DNA of 5,414 bases from contig JAQBPS010000016.1 of assembly GCA_028287415.1 (NCBI GenBank), positions 1-5,414 on the forward strand, in the 5' to 3' direction. The notes under the pieces are model-generated. The model ran no database searches, was not told the DNA's origin, and saw only the letters and a program-made list of their open reading frames with translations. Positions 1 through 4,281 of this stretch are shown here, in pieces. Position 1 is the stretch's first letter, and every line of letters starts with the position of its first letter. This DNA comes from Bacillota bacterium (lineage in GTDB: Bacteria > Bacillota > Sulfobacillia > Symbiobacteriales > Symbiobacteriaceae). The position numbers and the translations under genes are program-made.

Positions 1-431
1 AGAACGTGGCAGAGGCGCAGCGGCTGATCTCCGTTGCAGCCCTGACGGTCGGTAATGTGCAGTCAAAGCCCGACCCGACCAGCCCGAAGGATACAGTGAT
101 TGCCAGTGATCCACCCGCCGATACGCCGGTGGCGCCGGGACAGACTGTGAACTTGACGGTATCCTCCGGGCCCCCCGCACCCGTACCCCCGGTGCCGGAG
201 GGCAAGCCCTTCGAGAAGGTGATCATCGTGCCGGGCGCGGCCGGCAAGCCGCACGACGTGCGGGTGACCCTGGTCGACACCGTTGGTGGCGTGCCCAGTG
301 AGCAGCCGCCCCTTGTCGATGGCAAGAAGCAGGGGGGCGAGAAGGTACCGGTCCGCGGCACGTTCTTCGGTCCCGCCTATTTGCGGGTGATCGTGGACGG
401 CATTGAGGTGCAAAAGATCGATTTACCATAG
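1..431 (+). CDS. prkC: PASTA-domain Ser/Thr protein kinase, C-terminal part (5' end outside window)
   Basis: The frame is already open at the first base (codons begin at base 3) and ends with TAG at 429-431. The visible ~142 residues begin inside a PASTA repeat: VAEAQRLISVAALTVG, then the typical VIASDPPADTPVAPGQTVNLTVSSGP ending in pieces (DPPADTPVAPG, VNLTVSSGP). A proline-rich linker follows (PPAPVPPVPEG), then a beta-rich C-terminal domain ending in YLRVIVDGIEVQKIDLP. PASTA repeats bind peptidoglycan fragments or beta-lactams outside the cell. In PrkC/Stk kinases they follow a cytoplasmic kinase domain and one membrane helix, neither visible here. The neighbours rsgA and rpe downstream match the prkC-rsgA-rpe order of Bacillus, which supports the kinase call over a PASTA-bearing penicillin-binding protein. 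The GTG at base 6 is an internal valine codon, not a start. Confidence 0.85.
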   Translation, partial: NVAEAQRLISVAALTVGNVQSKPDPTSPKDTVIASDPPADTPVAPGQTVNLTVSSGPPAPVPPVPEGKPFEKVIIVPGAAGKPHDVRVTLVDTVGGVPSEQPPLVDGKKQGGEKVPVRGTFFGPAYLRVIVDGIEVQKIDLP

Positions 432-444
432 GCGGAGGTGTCTT

Positions 445-1320
445 GTGGCGGTAGGGCAGGTGATCCGTTCCCATAGCAACATCTATTACGTGCTGATTGA
501 GGGCCGGGAGTTTGAGTGCCGGTCGCGCGGCCGCTTCCGGCTTGAAAAGCAGGTGGTGCTGGCCGGCGACCTGGTCGAGGTGCTGATCGACGGCGAGGAG
601 GGGCGCATCGACAAGGTGCTGCCCCGCCGCACCGTGCTGGAGCGCCCGGCGATCGCCAACGTGGACCAGGCGGTGATCCTGTTCACCCTGCGGGAGCCCG
701 AGGCGGACTACCCCTTCCTGGACCGCGTGCTGATCCACGTGGAGCGGGCGGGGGTGGCGCCGATCATCCTCCTGAACAAGATCGACCTGCTTGAGCCGGC
801 GATGGTGGCGGACTTCTGCCATATCTACGGCGAGCAGGTCGGCTATTCGGTCTATCCGATCGGGGCGCTGGACGGCCTGGGGCTGGACGTGGTGCGGCCC
901 CTGCTGGCAGGCAAGCTCTCGGTGCTGGCGGGCCACTCGGGCGTGGGCAAGTCCCGCCTGGTGCGGAGCCTGGAGCCGTCCCGGCAGGATGTGCGCGTGG
1001 GCGAGCTGTCCGAAAAGCTCGGCCGCGGCAAGCATACCACCCGCCATGTGGAGCTGATCCCGATCGCTTCCGGCGGGCTGCTGGCGGACACGCCGGGCTT
1101 CACTTACCTCGAGTTTCACGACCTGGAGAAACGGGACCTCGCCGAGTATTTCCCGGAGTTCCGCCGCTATGCCACGCAGTGCCGCTTTGACGACTGCATC
1201 CACAACAAGGAACCGGACTGTGCGGTGCGGGCCGCTGTGGCGGCGGGCGCGATCGCAGAGCGCCGGTATGCCAACTACACAGGCTTTCTCAAGGAAGTCG
1301 AAGCCCTGAAAAGGTGGTAG
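445..1320 (+). CDS. rsgA: Ribosome small subunit-dependent GTPase A (circularly permuted GTPase)
   Basis: This 291-aa GTPase acts late in 30S ribosomal subunit maturation; it is called RsgA, YjeQ or CpgA in other species. It has an N-terminal OB fold (VIRSHSNIYYVLIEG, residues ~6-20). The GTPase motifs then appear in the permuted order that defines the family: G4 NKID at 111-114, G1 P-loop GHSGVGKS at 163-170, G2 region GRGKHTTRH at 193-201, G3 DTPGF at 215-219. A C-terminal zinc knuckle has C246, C251, H253 and C259 in the normal C-x4-C-x-H-x5-C spacing. Length is normal. The chosen start is GTG at 445, because GGAGGTG at 434-440 sits just upstream and the first residues match the family's N-terminus; an upstream ATG at 403 lies inside the kinase gene. 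The gap after the kinase stop is only 13 bases, and the stop lies directly against rpe, so the three genes are very likely one operon. Confidence 0.96.
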   Translation: MAVGQVIRSHSNIYYVLIEGREFECRSRGRFRLEKQVVLAGDLVEVLIDGEEGRIDKVLPRRTVLERPAIANVDQAVILFTLREPEADYPFLDRVLIHVERAGVAPIILLNKIDLLEPAMVADFCHIYGEQVGYSVYPIGALDGLGLDVVRPLLAGKLSVLAGHSGVGKSRLVRSLEPSRQDVRVGELSEKLGRGKHTTRHVELIPIASGGLLADTPGFTYLEFHDLEKRDLAEYFPEFRRYATQCRFDDCIHNKEPDCAVRAAVAAGAIAERRYANYTGFLKEVEALKRW

Positions 1321-1325
1321 CTACG

Positions 1326-1997
1326 TTGCCCATGATTGACACCAGTCGCGTCAAGATCGCACCCTCCATCCTGGCCTCGGATTTCTCCGACCTCCGCGGT
1401 GAGCTCAGCCGCATCGCGGCCGCGGGGGCCGACTGGGCCCATCTGGACGTGATGGACGGCCACTTTGTCCCGAACATCACCTTCGGCGCGCCGGTGATCG
1501 CCAAGCTGCGGCAGCGCAGCCAGCTGCCGTTTGATGCCCACCTGATGATCGAGCACCCGGAGCGCTTCATCGGGGACTTCGCAAAGGCCGGGTGCGACCT
1601 GATCTCCGTGCACGCGGAGGCCTGCACGCACCTGCACCGGGTGCTGAGCCAGATCCGGGAGGCGGGGGTGAAGGCGGGCGTCGTGCTTAACCCGCACACG
1701 CCGGTCGCTGTGATCGCACATGTGCTGGAGCTGGTCGACCTGGTGCTGCTGATGACCGTGAACCCCGGGTTCGGGGGGCAGAAGTTCATCCGTGCCGTGC
1801 TGCCGAAGGTGGCCATGGTCAAGGAGATGGTGACCGCTGCCGGTCTGGCGGATCAGGTGGAGATCCAGGTGGACGGCGGCGTGGATGCGACCACGGCCCC
1901 GCTCTGCATCCAGGCGGGGGCAACCTGCCTGGTCGCGGGGACAGCCGTTTTTGGCCAGCCGGACTATGGGAGCGCCATTGCCGCACTTCGTCGATAA
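1326..1997 (+). CDS. rpe: Ribulose-phosphate 3-epimerase
   Basis: Rpe interconverts ribulose 5-phosphate and xylulose 5-phosphate in the cytosolic pentose phosphate pathway. The sequence shows a complete TIM barrel of 223 aa. Counting from the chosen start: the N-terminal IAPSILASDF, the metal/catalytic segment HLDVMDGHFVPN (H39, D41), DAHLMIEHPERF (H72), the phosphate-contacting loop MTVNPGFGGQKF, and VDGGV (D183) followed by GATCLVAGTAVFG. H39, D41, H72 and D183 correspond to the known divalent-metal ligands, with the two Asp as acid/base pair. The start is uncertain. TTG 1326 is preferred because AAGGTGG at 1311-1317 lies 8 bases upstream; ATG 1332 gives 221 aa but leaves the ribosome site 14 bases away; GTG 1314 would overlap the rsgA stop. 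This is the last gene of the operon, followed by a terminator at 1999-2038. Confidence 0.96.
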   Translation: MPMIDTSRVKIAPSILASDFSDLRGELSRIAAAGADWAHLDVMDGHFVPNITFGAPVIAKLRQRSQLPFDAHLMIEHPERFIGDFAKAGCDLISVHAEACTHLHRVLSQIREAGVKAGVVLNPHTPVAVIAHVLELVDLVLLMTVNPGFGGQKFIRAVLPKVAMVKEMVTAAGLADQVEIQVDGGVDATTAPLCIQAGATCLVAGTAVFGQPDYGSAIAALRR

Positions 1998-1998
1998 A

Positions 1999-2038
1999 GT
2001 AGGAATTCTTCAACCATGGAATTTTCCTGCTGTTTTTT
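1999..2038 (+). terminator. Intrinsic terminator of the kinase-rsgA-rpe operon
   Basis: GTAGGAATTC at 1999-2008 pairs with GAATTTTCCTGC at 2019-2030. The stem has ten pairs, one a T-G wobble, and a two-base bulge. The loop is ten bases, and a run of six T follows at 2033-2038. It begins one base after the rpe stop, which fits the end of the operon. Confidence 0.75.
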
Positions 2039-2049
2039 CGTCCGTTCCC

Positions 2050-2078
2050 TTCACGTTCGGGATATTTTATGGTATGCT
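2050..2078 (+). promoter_or_regulatory. Possible sigma-A promoter of an orphan transcription unit
   Basis: TTCACG at 2050-2055 and TATGCT at 2073-2078 are each a 4/6 match to the vegetative -35 and -10 boxes, with an ideal 17-base spacer that is locally AT-rich. It lies just downstream of the rpe terminator. Transcription would begin near 2085. The match is moderate. Confidence 0.4.
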
Positions 2079-2316
2079 CAAGCCAACAAATGTCGGGGAG
2101 GCGATTCCCTTGGAGCAGTCAGAGGAGAGTTTGCCGTCAAGTCCGGTCTGACTCCGTAGGTTCGGGCTGCCTCTGCCCTGGGTCCATCCCATATCACTCA
2201 CGGAGGAAAGCGACTGGCATGTCTCCTGGCTCTCGCACATCTCGTCGATGCGCCCGAGGATCCAGCGGTCCATACAGTCCATCGTCCAGGAGTTGAGTGC
2301 AGGTGACGCAGGTAGA

Positions 2317-2377
2317 GATCCGATCGGTTCAGATGCGATCCGATATGGTTCGATCCAACCCGATCCGATCCGTTCGC
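2317..2377 (+). repeat. Three imperfect GATCCGAT-NN-GGTTC direct repeats
   Basis: Units begin at 2317 (GATCCGATCGGTTCAGATGC), 2337 (GATCCGATATGGTTCGATCC, then AACCC) and 2362 (GATCCGATCCGTTCGC). They share GATCCGAT followed by a GGTTC/CGTTC core, at 20- and 25-base spacing. The first contains the palindrome CCGATCGG. They end four bases before the terminator hairpin. The role is unknown; repeated binding sites or part of an RNA fold are both possible. Confidence 0.5.
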
Positions 2378-2380
2378 TAA

Positions 2381-2437
2381 GGCGAAGGTCCCGGCCGCAG
2401 AGGGCGTTTCCTCTGCAGTCCGGGGCCTTCGCCCTTT
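2381..2437 (+). terminator. Strong terminator-like hairpin upstream of cheW
   Basis: GGCGAAGG 2381-2388 pairs with CCTTCGCC 2426-2433. TCCCGG 2389-2394 pairs with CCGGGG 2420-2425 (one T-G pair). After a small internal loop, GCAGAGG 2397-2403 pairs with CCTCTGC 2410-2416 around a six-base loop. That makes 21 pairs in total, followed by CTTTCTCT. The tail is only moderately T-rich, but the stem is very stable. It would end the orphan unit or attenuate transcription into cheW. Confidence 0.6.
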
Positions 2438-2519
2438 CTCTGTGCTGCCAATGGCAGGAACTTCACATACTGAAGGCAAATGCTTGAAATAATAAGTAGC
2501 ATAAGCGGAGGTGTCCCGG

Positions 2520-2951
2520 TTGGGCGCCGAAAGGCAGTATGTTGTGTTCCGGCTGGATGGGCAGCGGTATGGGGCGCCCATTGATGTGGTGCGCGAGGTG
2601 AACTACATGACCCCGATCACCAGGCTGCCGAACACACCGCCCTATGTGGACGGGGTGATCGACCTGCGGGGGGAGATCCTGCCCGTGGTCAACCTGAGGG
2701 CGCGGCTCAACCTGGCGGTACGTGCCAATGATACGGAGACGCGGCTGATGATCCTGAACCTGGGCGACCGCTCCTCGGCCCTGGTGGTCGATGGGGTGGA
2801 GCACGTGCTCGACGTCCGGGAAGAGGAGATCACGGCCCAGGAACCGGGCGTTATCCTGCCGGGTGAGGACTATGTGCTGGGCACGGCCCGGGCTGAGGGT
2901 GGGCTGGTGGTGATCCTGGACCTGGATCGGCTGATGTCGAACACGTTATAG
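2520..2951 (+). CDS. cheW: Chemotaxis adaptor protein CheW
   Basis: CheW is the cytoplasmic adaptor that couples chemoreceptors to the CheA histidine kinase in chemosensory arrays. The 143-aa product is a single CheW domain of normal length. It begins YVVFRLDGQRYGAPIDVV (residues 7-24) and carries the family's core GVIDLRGEILPVVNLRARL (45-63), which holds the conserved R-G of the array contact surface. It ends with a second half-barrel: LVVDGVEHVLDV, then LGTARAEGGLVVILDLDRL. TTG 2520 is chosen because GGAGGTG at 2507-2513 is correctly spaced from it; the in-frame GTG at 2511 is inside that ribosome site. The 11 bases GCGGAGGTGTC (2505-2515) are identical to those before rsgA (432-442). A weak promoter may lie at 2462-2490 (TTCACA, 17 bases, TGAAAT). 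No other chemotaxis gene is in the window, so this is a lone cheW here. Confidence 0.95.
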   Translation: MGAERQYVVFRLDGQRYGAPIDVVREVNYMTPITRLPNTPPYVDGVIDLRGEILPVVNLRARLNLAVRANDTETRLMILNLGDRSSALVVDGVEHVLDVREEEITAQEPGVILPGEDYVLGTARAEGGLVVILDLDRLMSNTL

Positions 2952-2963
2952 CGCGGGCATTAT

Positions 2964-3157
2964 TTTGACGCGGATGGCGCGGATGACGCGGATTTCCGGA
3001 GCCCGGGTGGATTTTCGTTAAGCAGTATCTGGGAGGGCGGGACTCAGGTGTTTTTATATATTTAAACACCTGAGTCCCACCCTTGCAGATTTCCGCCCCA
3101 TTGAAAATCCATTCCGCGATGCCGGAAATCCGTGTAACCTGTGAAATCCGTGGCCAT
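2964..3157 (+). repeat. Giant palindromic intergenic element, copy 1
   Basis: This ~194-bp element is one long imperfect inverted repeat starting 12 bases after the cheW stop. The core is a perfect 15-bp stem (3039-3053 with 3064-3078) around an AT-rich 10-base loop. Pairing continues outward through ATCTG/CAGAT, GGATTTTC/GAAAATCC (near 3010 and 3104) and GGATTTCCGG/CCGGAAATCC (2990-2999 and 3122-3131). The right end is the motif GTGAAATCCGTGGCCAT. The left arm has drifted into tandem GCGGATGRC units (2970-2990). It matches the element after hslO in the same orientation and shape. It encodes no credible protein. It may be a non-autonomous mobile or REP-like element, or an mRNA 3' structure. 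Confidence 0.85.
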
Positions 3158-3167
3158 ATAAAAAGCC

Positions 3168-3215
3168 AAAGTTACAGCCCCGTCCATCAACGCGATGGCA
3201 CGGGGCTGTAACTTT
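3168..3215 (+). terminator. Perfect 16-bp hairpin between cheW and the cupredoxin gene
   Basis: AAAGTTACAGCCCCGT at 3168-3183 pairs perfectly with 3200-3215. Past a one-base bulge the stem continues with CCATC/GATGG (3184-3188, 3194-3198) around a five-base loop, giving 21 pairs. On the + strand only TTTA ends the stem, so the T tail is weak. On the minus strand the stem is followed by GGCTTTTTATA, a better tail, though no minus-strand gene is seen. It probably insulates cheW from the promoter at 3227. Confidence 0.55.
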
Positions 3216-3226
3216 ACCGGCGGCGG

Positions 3227-3255
3227 TTGACATGATGGGCGAGATTGGCGATACT
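3227..3255 (+). promoter_or_regulatory. Sigma-A promoter of the cupredoxin gene
   Basis: TTGACA at 3227-3232 is a perfect -35 box. After 17 bases, GATACT at 3250-3255 is a 4/6 -10 box. Transcription should start near 3262, leaving a leader of about 33 bases with GGGGAGG before the ATG. The -10 box is part of the Fur-box match. Confidence 0.75.
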
Positions 3256-3268
3256 GATAATCGTTCTC
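3250..3268 (+). promoter_or_regulatory. Fur-type operator over the -10 box and start site
   Basis: GATACTGATAATCGTTCTC matches the classical 19-base Fur box (GATAATGATAATCATTATC) at 16 of 19 positions. In the 7-1-7 view it is TGATAAT-C-GTTCTCA. It covers the -10 hexamer and expected start site, the normal place for repression by iron-loaded Fur. Other Fur-family regulators (Zur, PerR, Mur) use related sites, so the metal sensed is inferred, not shown. Confidence 0.7.
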
Positions 3269-3294
3269 ATTCGCTTGGGGAGGTTATCGTATCC

Positions 3295-3645
3295 ATGAAG
3301 GCTGCACAGCTGCTGACCGCCCTTTGTACGGCGTTGATTGTACTTACAGGGTGCACCGCAAGCGGACCCCGTGAGATCAAGATCGTGACCACGGAAATGA
3401 AGTTCACGCCGGACGTGATTCAGGCGAAGGCCGGGGAGCAGATCAAGTTCACCATCGCGAACAATGGCACGGTGCTGCATGAGTTTGTCAGCGATGAACT
3501 CAAGTTCCAGGAGATCGAAGTCTATCCGGGTGAGACCAAGTCGGTGATGGTGACGATGCCCGCCGCCGGCGAGTATCCCTTCTACTGCGAGGCGAAGGGG
3601 CATCACGAGGCGGGCATGGCGGGCAAGGTGCTCGTCGCACAGTAA
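3295..3645 (+). CDS. Cupredoxin-domain lipoprotein (blue copper protein)
   Basis: The 116-aa product is a secreted, membrane-anchored electron carrier or copper-binding protein. Residues 1-20 are a lipoprotein signal peptide: a positive start (MK), a hydrophobic run and the lipobox LTGC, with C20 as the lipidated residue. The rest is a single plastocyanin-like fold. The expected type-1 copper ligands are present: H62 in VLHEF, then C98, H103 and M108 in YCEAKGHHEAGM (C-x4-H-x4-M). ATG 3295 is chosen because it gives a complete signal peptide and follows GGGGAGG at 3277-3283, although an 11-base gap is slightly long; the in-frame ATG at 3232 lies within the promoter. The gene has its own promoter and a Fur-type operator, suggesting expression under iron or metal limitation. 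Its redox partner cannot be told from the window. Confidence 0.9.
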   Translation: MKAAQLLTALCTALIVLTGCTASGPREIKIVTTEMKFTPDVIQAKAGEQIKFTIANNGTVLHEFVSDELKFQEIEVYPGETKSVMVTMPAAGEYPFYCEAKGHHEAGMAGKVLVAQ

Positions 3646-3652
3646 GCGCGAG

Positions 3653-3681
3653 TCAAGTTTTGCATTGCCCCTGCATACGGT
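3653..3681 (+). promoter_or_regulatory. Possible sigma-E sporulation promoter
   Basis: CATACGGT at 3674-3681 resembles the sigma-E -10 box CATACAnT. TCAAGTT at 3653-3659, 14 bases upstream, is a 5/7 match to the -35 consensus KMATATT. It lies after the cupredoxin stop and ahead of the small membrane gene and spoVM. In B. subtilis spoVM is transcribed by sigma-E in the mother cell, which makes the match more credible. It is still a weak-consensus call. Confidence 0.4.
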
Positions 3682-3794
3682 AGAGGAGAACGACTTCAGC
3701 ATGGGCAGCACGCCTGCGGTCGCGGCACCATTGCGGAGGCCGGGTCATATCGTGGGAATGTCTACGCAGCCCGCCAGAAGCAGGGGGGATGGCG

Positions 3795-3962
3795 ATGCGC
3801 ATGGGCATGTGGGGGCGGAAACACCCGCCTCATAAAGCCGTCGGCTTTGGACTGATCATCATCGGCGGGATCATCATGCTGCTTGCCATGCCCCTGTTCG
3901 TGTGGGTGGCAGTCATAGGAGTTCTACTGGCATGGGTCGGGCATTCGCTCAGGGGCCGGTAA
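3795..3962 (+). CDS. Small two-helix membrane protein upstream of spoVM
   Basis: I do not recognise the family. The ORF gives 55 aa with a basic N-terminal segment (MRMGMWGRKHPPHK). Two closely spaced hydrophobic stretches follow (about residues 17-31 and 33-48, with P33 at the turn), then a short basic tail SLRGR. This pattern predicts a helical hairpin with both ends on the cytoplasmic side. ATG 3795 has AGGGGG at 3782-3787 at a 7-base distance. In-frame ATGs at 3789, 3801 and 3807 are alternatives. The stop is 33 bases before spoVM, so both are probably co-transcribed, from a possible sigma-E promoter at 3653-3681 or by readthrough from the cupredoxin gene. A role in the mother-cell or forespore membrane during sporulation is inferred only from position. 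Confidence 0.65.
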   Translation: MRMGMWGRKHPPHKAVGFGLIIIGGIIMLLAMPLFVWVAVIGVLLAWVGHSLRGR

Positions 3963-3995
3963 CGCAAAGCGACCGGTCGGAAAGGGGGCACCTTT

Positions 3996-4100
3996 GTGCG
4001 CATCACCGTCATCAAGCTGCCGAAACCGCTGGGGCGCCTGGTCATGGCGATTTTGGCCATCTTCTCCGGTAAGAAGGAGGAGAGCGGGGACGCGGCTTAG
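3996..4100 (+). CDS. spoVM: Stage V sporulation protein SpoVM homologue
   Basis: SpoVM is a tiny amphipathic helix that sits on the curved outer forespore membrane and anchors the SpoIVA coat basement layer. This 34-aa product lines up without gaps to B. subtilis SpoVM as I recall it (MKFYTIKLPKFLGGIVRAML...). The shared residues are M1, I6, K7, L8, P9, K10, L12, G13, V16, A18, L20 and F23, i.e. 12 of 26. Pro9, needed for membrane-curvature recognition in B. subtilis, is kept; R17 is Met here. An extra acidic tail follows residue 26 (KEESGDAA). The start is GTG 3996 with AAGGGGG at 3982-3987, 8 bases upstream. In B. subtilis spoVM lies just past prkC-rsgA-rpe-thiN, so the location agrees. The gene is short and easily missed by gene finders. 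Confidence 0.85.
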   Translation: MRITVIKLPKPLGRLVMAILAIFSGKKEESGDAA

Positions 4101-4145
4101 GCGGTTGACGCCGGGGCCCGCCCCATTCCGTGCTACATGCTGAAA

Positions 4146-4186
4146 GCACGAACCCCGGGGCAGCATGCCACCGGGGTTCGCTGTGC
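4146..4186 (+). terminator. GC-rich hairpin after spoVM, without a T tail
   Basis: GCAC 4146-4149 and GAACCCCGG 4150-4158 pair with CCGGGGTTC 4171-4179 and GTGC 4183-4186. The loop itself can pair GGCA/TGCC (4159-4162, 4166-4169). No T run follows, so it is not a classical terminator; it could stabilise or end the spoVM mRNA. GCAC can also pair with GTGC at 4130-4133, giving two competing folds. Confidence 0.45.
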
Positions 4187-4214
4187 CATATAAAGCCCCC
4201 GACTCACCGGCCGT

Positions 4215-4244
4215 TTGGCATCCACCGCCTAACTTGGCTATAAT
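4215..4244 (+). promoter_or_regulatory. Sigma-A promoter of hslO
   Basis: TTGGCA at 4215-4220 (5/6) and a perfect TATAAT at 4239-4244 are separated by 18 bases. Transcription should begin near 4251, giving a 5' leader of about 31 bases that contains the TGGAGGT ribosome site. No repressor site is obvious. Confidence 0.8.
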
Positions 4245-4281
4245 GAGGGGGCAGACACGATTCGACTGGAGGTTTCACGAT

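Larger units (their letters stand above)
2085..2440 (+). other. Orphan transcription unit: candidate structured RNA or small-peptide leader
   Basis: No protein family is recognised here, but the stretch is bounded by a promoter-like site (2050-2078) and a strong terminator hairpin (2381-2433), giving a transcript of roughly 350 bases. Hairpin potential is visible. GGA 2112-2114 and GTCAGA 2118-2123 pair with TCTGACTCC 2147-2155 with a three-base bulge. AGCCA 2081-2085 can pair with TGGCT 2227-2231, closing a domain of about 150 bases. A 13-codon ORF (MEQSEESLPSSPV, 2110-2151) has GGGGAGG at 2095-2101, 8 bases before its TTG. A 25-codon Arg/Ser-rich ORF (2219-2296) has GGAGG at 2202-2206, 12 bases before its ATG. 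I saw no signature of tmRNA, RNase P RNA, SRP RNA, T-box or the common riboswitch classes. It might instead be a long leader of cheW with an attenuator, or remains of a dead gene. Confidence 0.35.

Noticed and set aside
223..1203. 326-codon open frame on the minus strand
   Set aside because: It is antisense to the certain rsgA gene, is His/Gln/Arg-rich and has no recognisable motif; GC-rich codon use opens this shadow frame.
2337..2361. tRNA-like T-loop (GGTTCGATCC) near a GGTAGAG D-arm-like string
   Set aside because: No 7-bp acceptor stem, anticodon arm or full T-stem can be formed around it.
2085..2440. Known RNAs (RNase P RNA, tmRNA, SRP RNA, T-box, common riboswitches)
   Set aside because: I looked for their conserved strings (e.g. 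GAGGAAAGTCCGGGCTC, the TTCGA-containing tRNA-like end, AGGGTGGNACCGCG) and found none; GAGGAAAGCGACTGG at 2203 is only a partial resemblance.
2964..3157. CRISPR array or insertion sequence with transposase
   Set aside because: There are no regularly spaced repeats with unique spacers and no transposase frame; the structure is a single large palindrome.
3232..3294. Longer cupredoxin start at ATG 3232
   Set aside because: It lies within the promoter and Fur box, and would bury the signal peptide behind 21 hydrophilic residues.
3701..3835. 44-codon ORF starting MGSTPAVAAP after an AGAGGAGA motif
   Set aside because: The ribosome motif is 11 or more bases away, the composition is Gly/Ala/Arg filler, it overlaps the better membrane ORF, and its ribosome site lies at or before the predicted sigma-E start site.
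4165..4281. Longer hslO start at ATG 4165
   Set aside because: The extra residues lie upstream of the TATAAT promoter and match nothing in Hsp33; ATG 4282 has the ribosome site and the family N-terminus.
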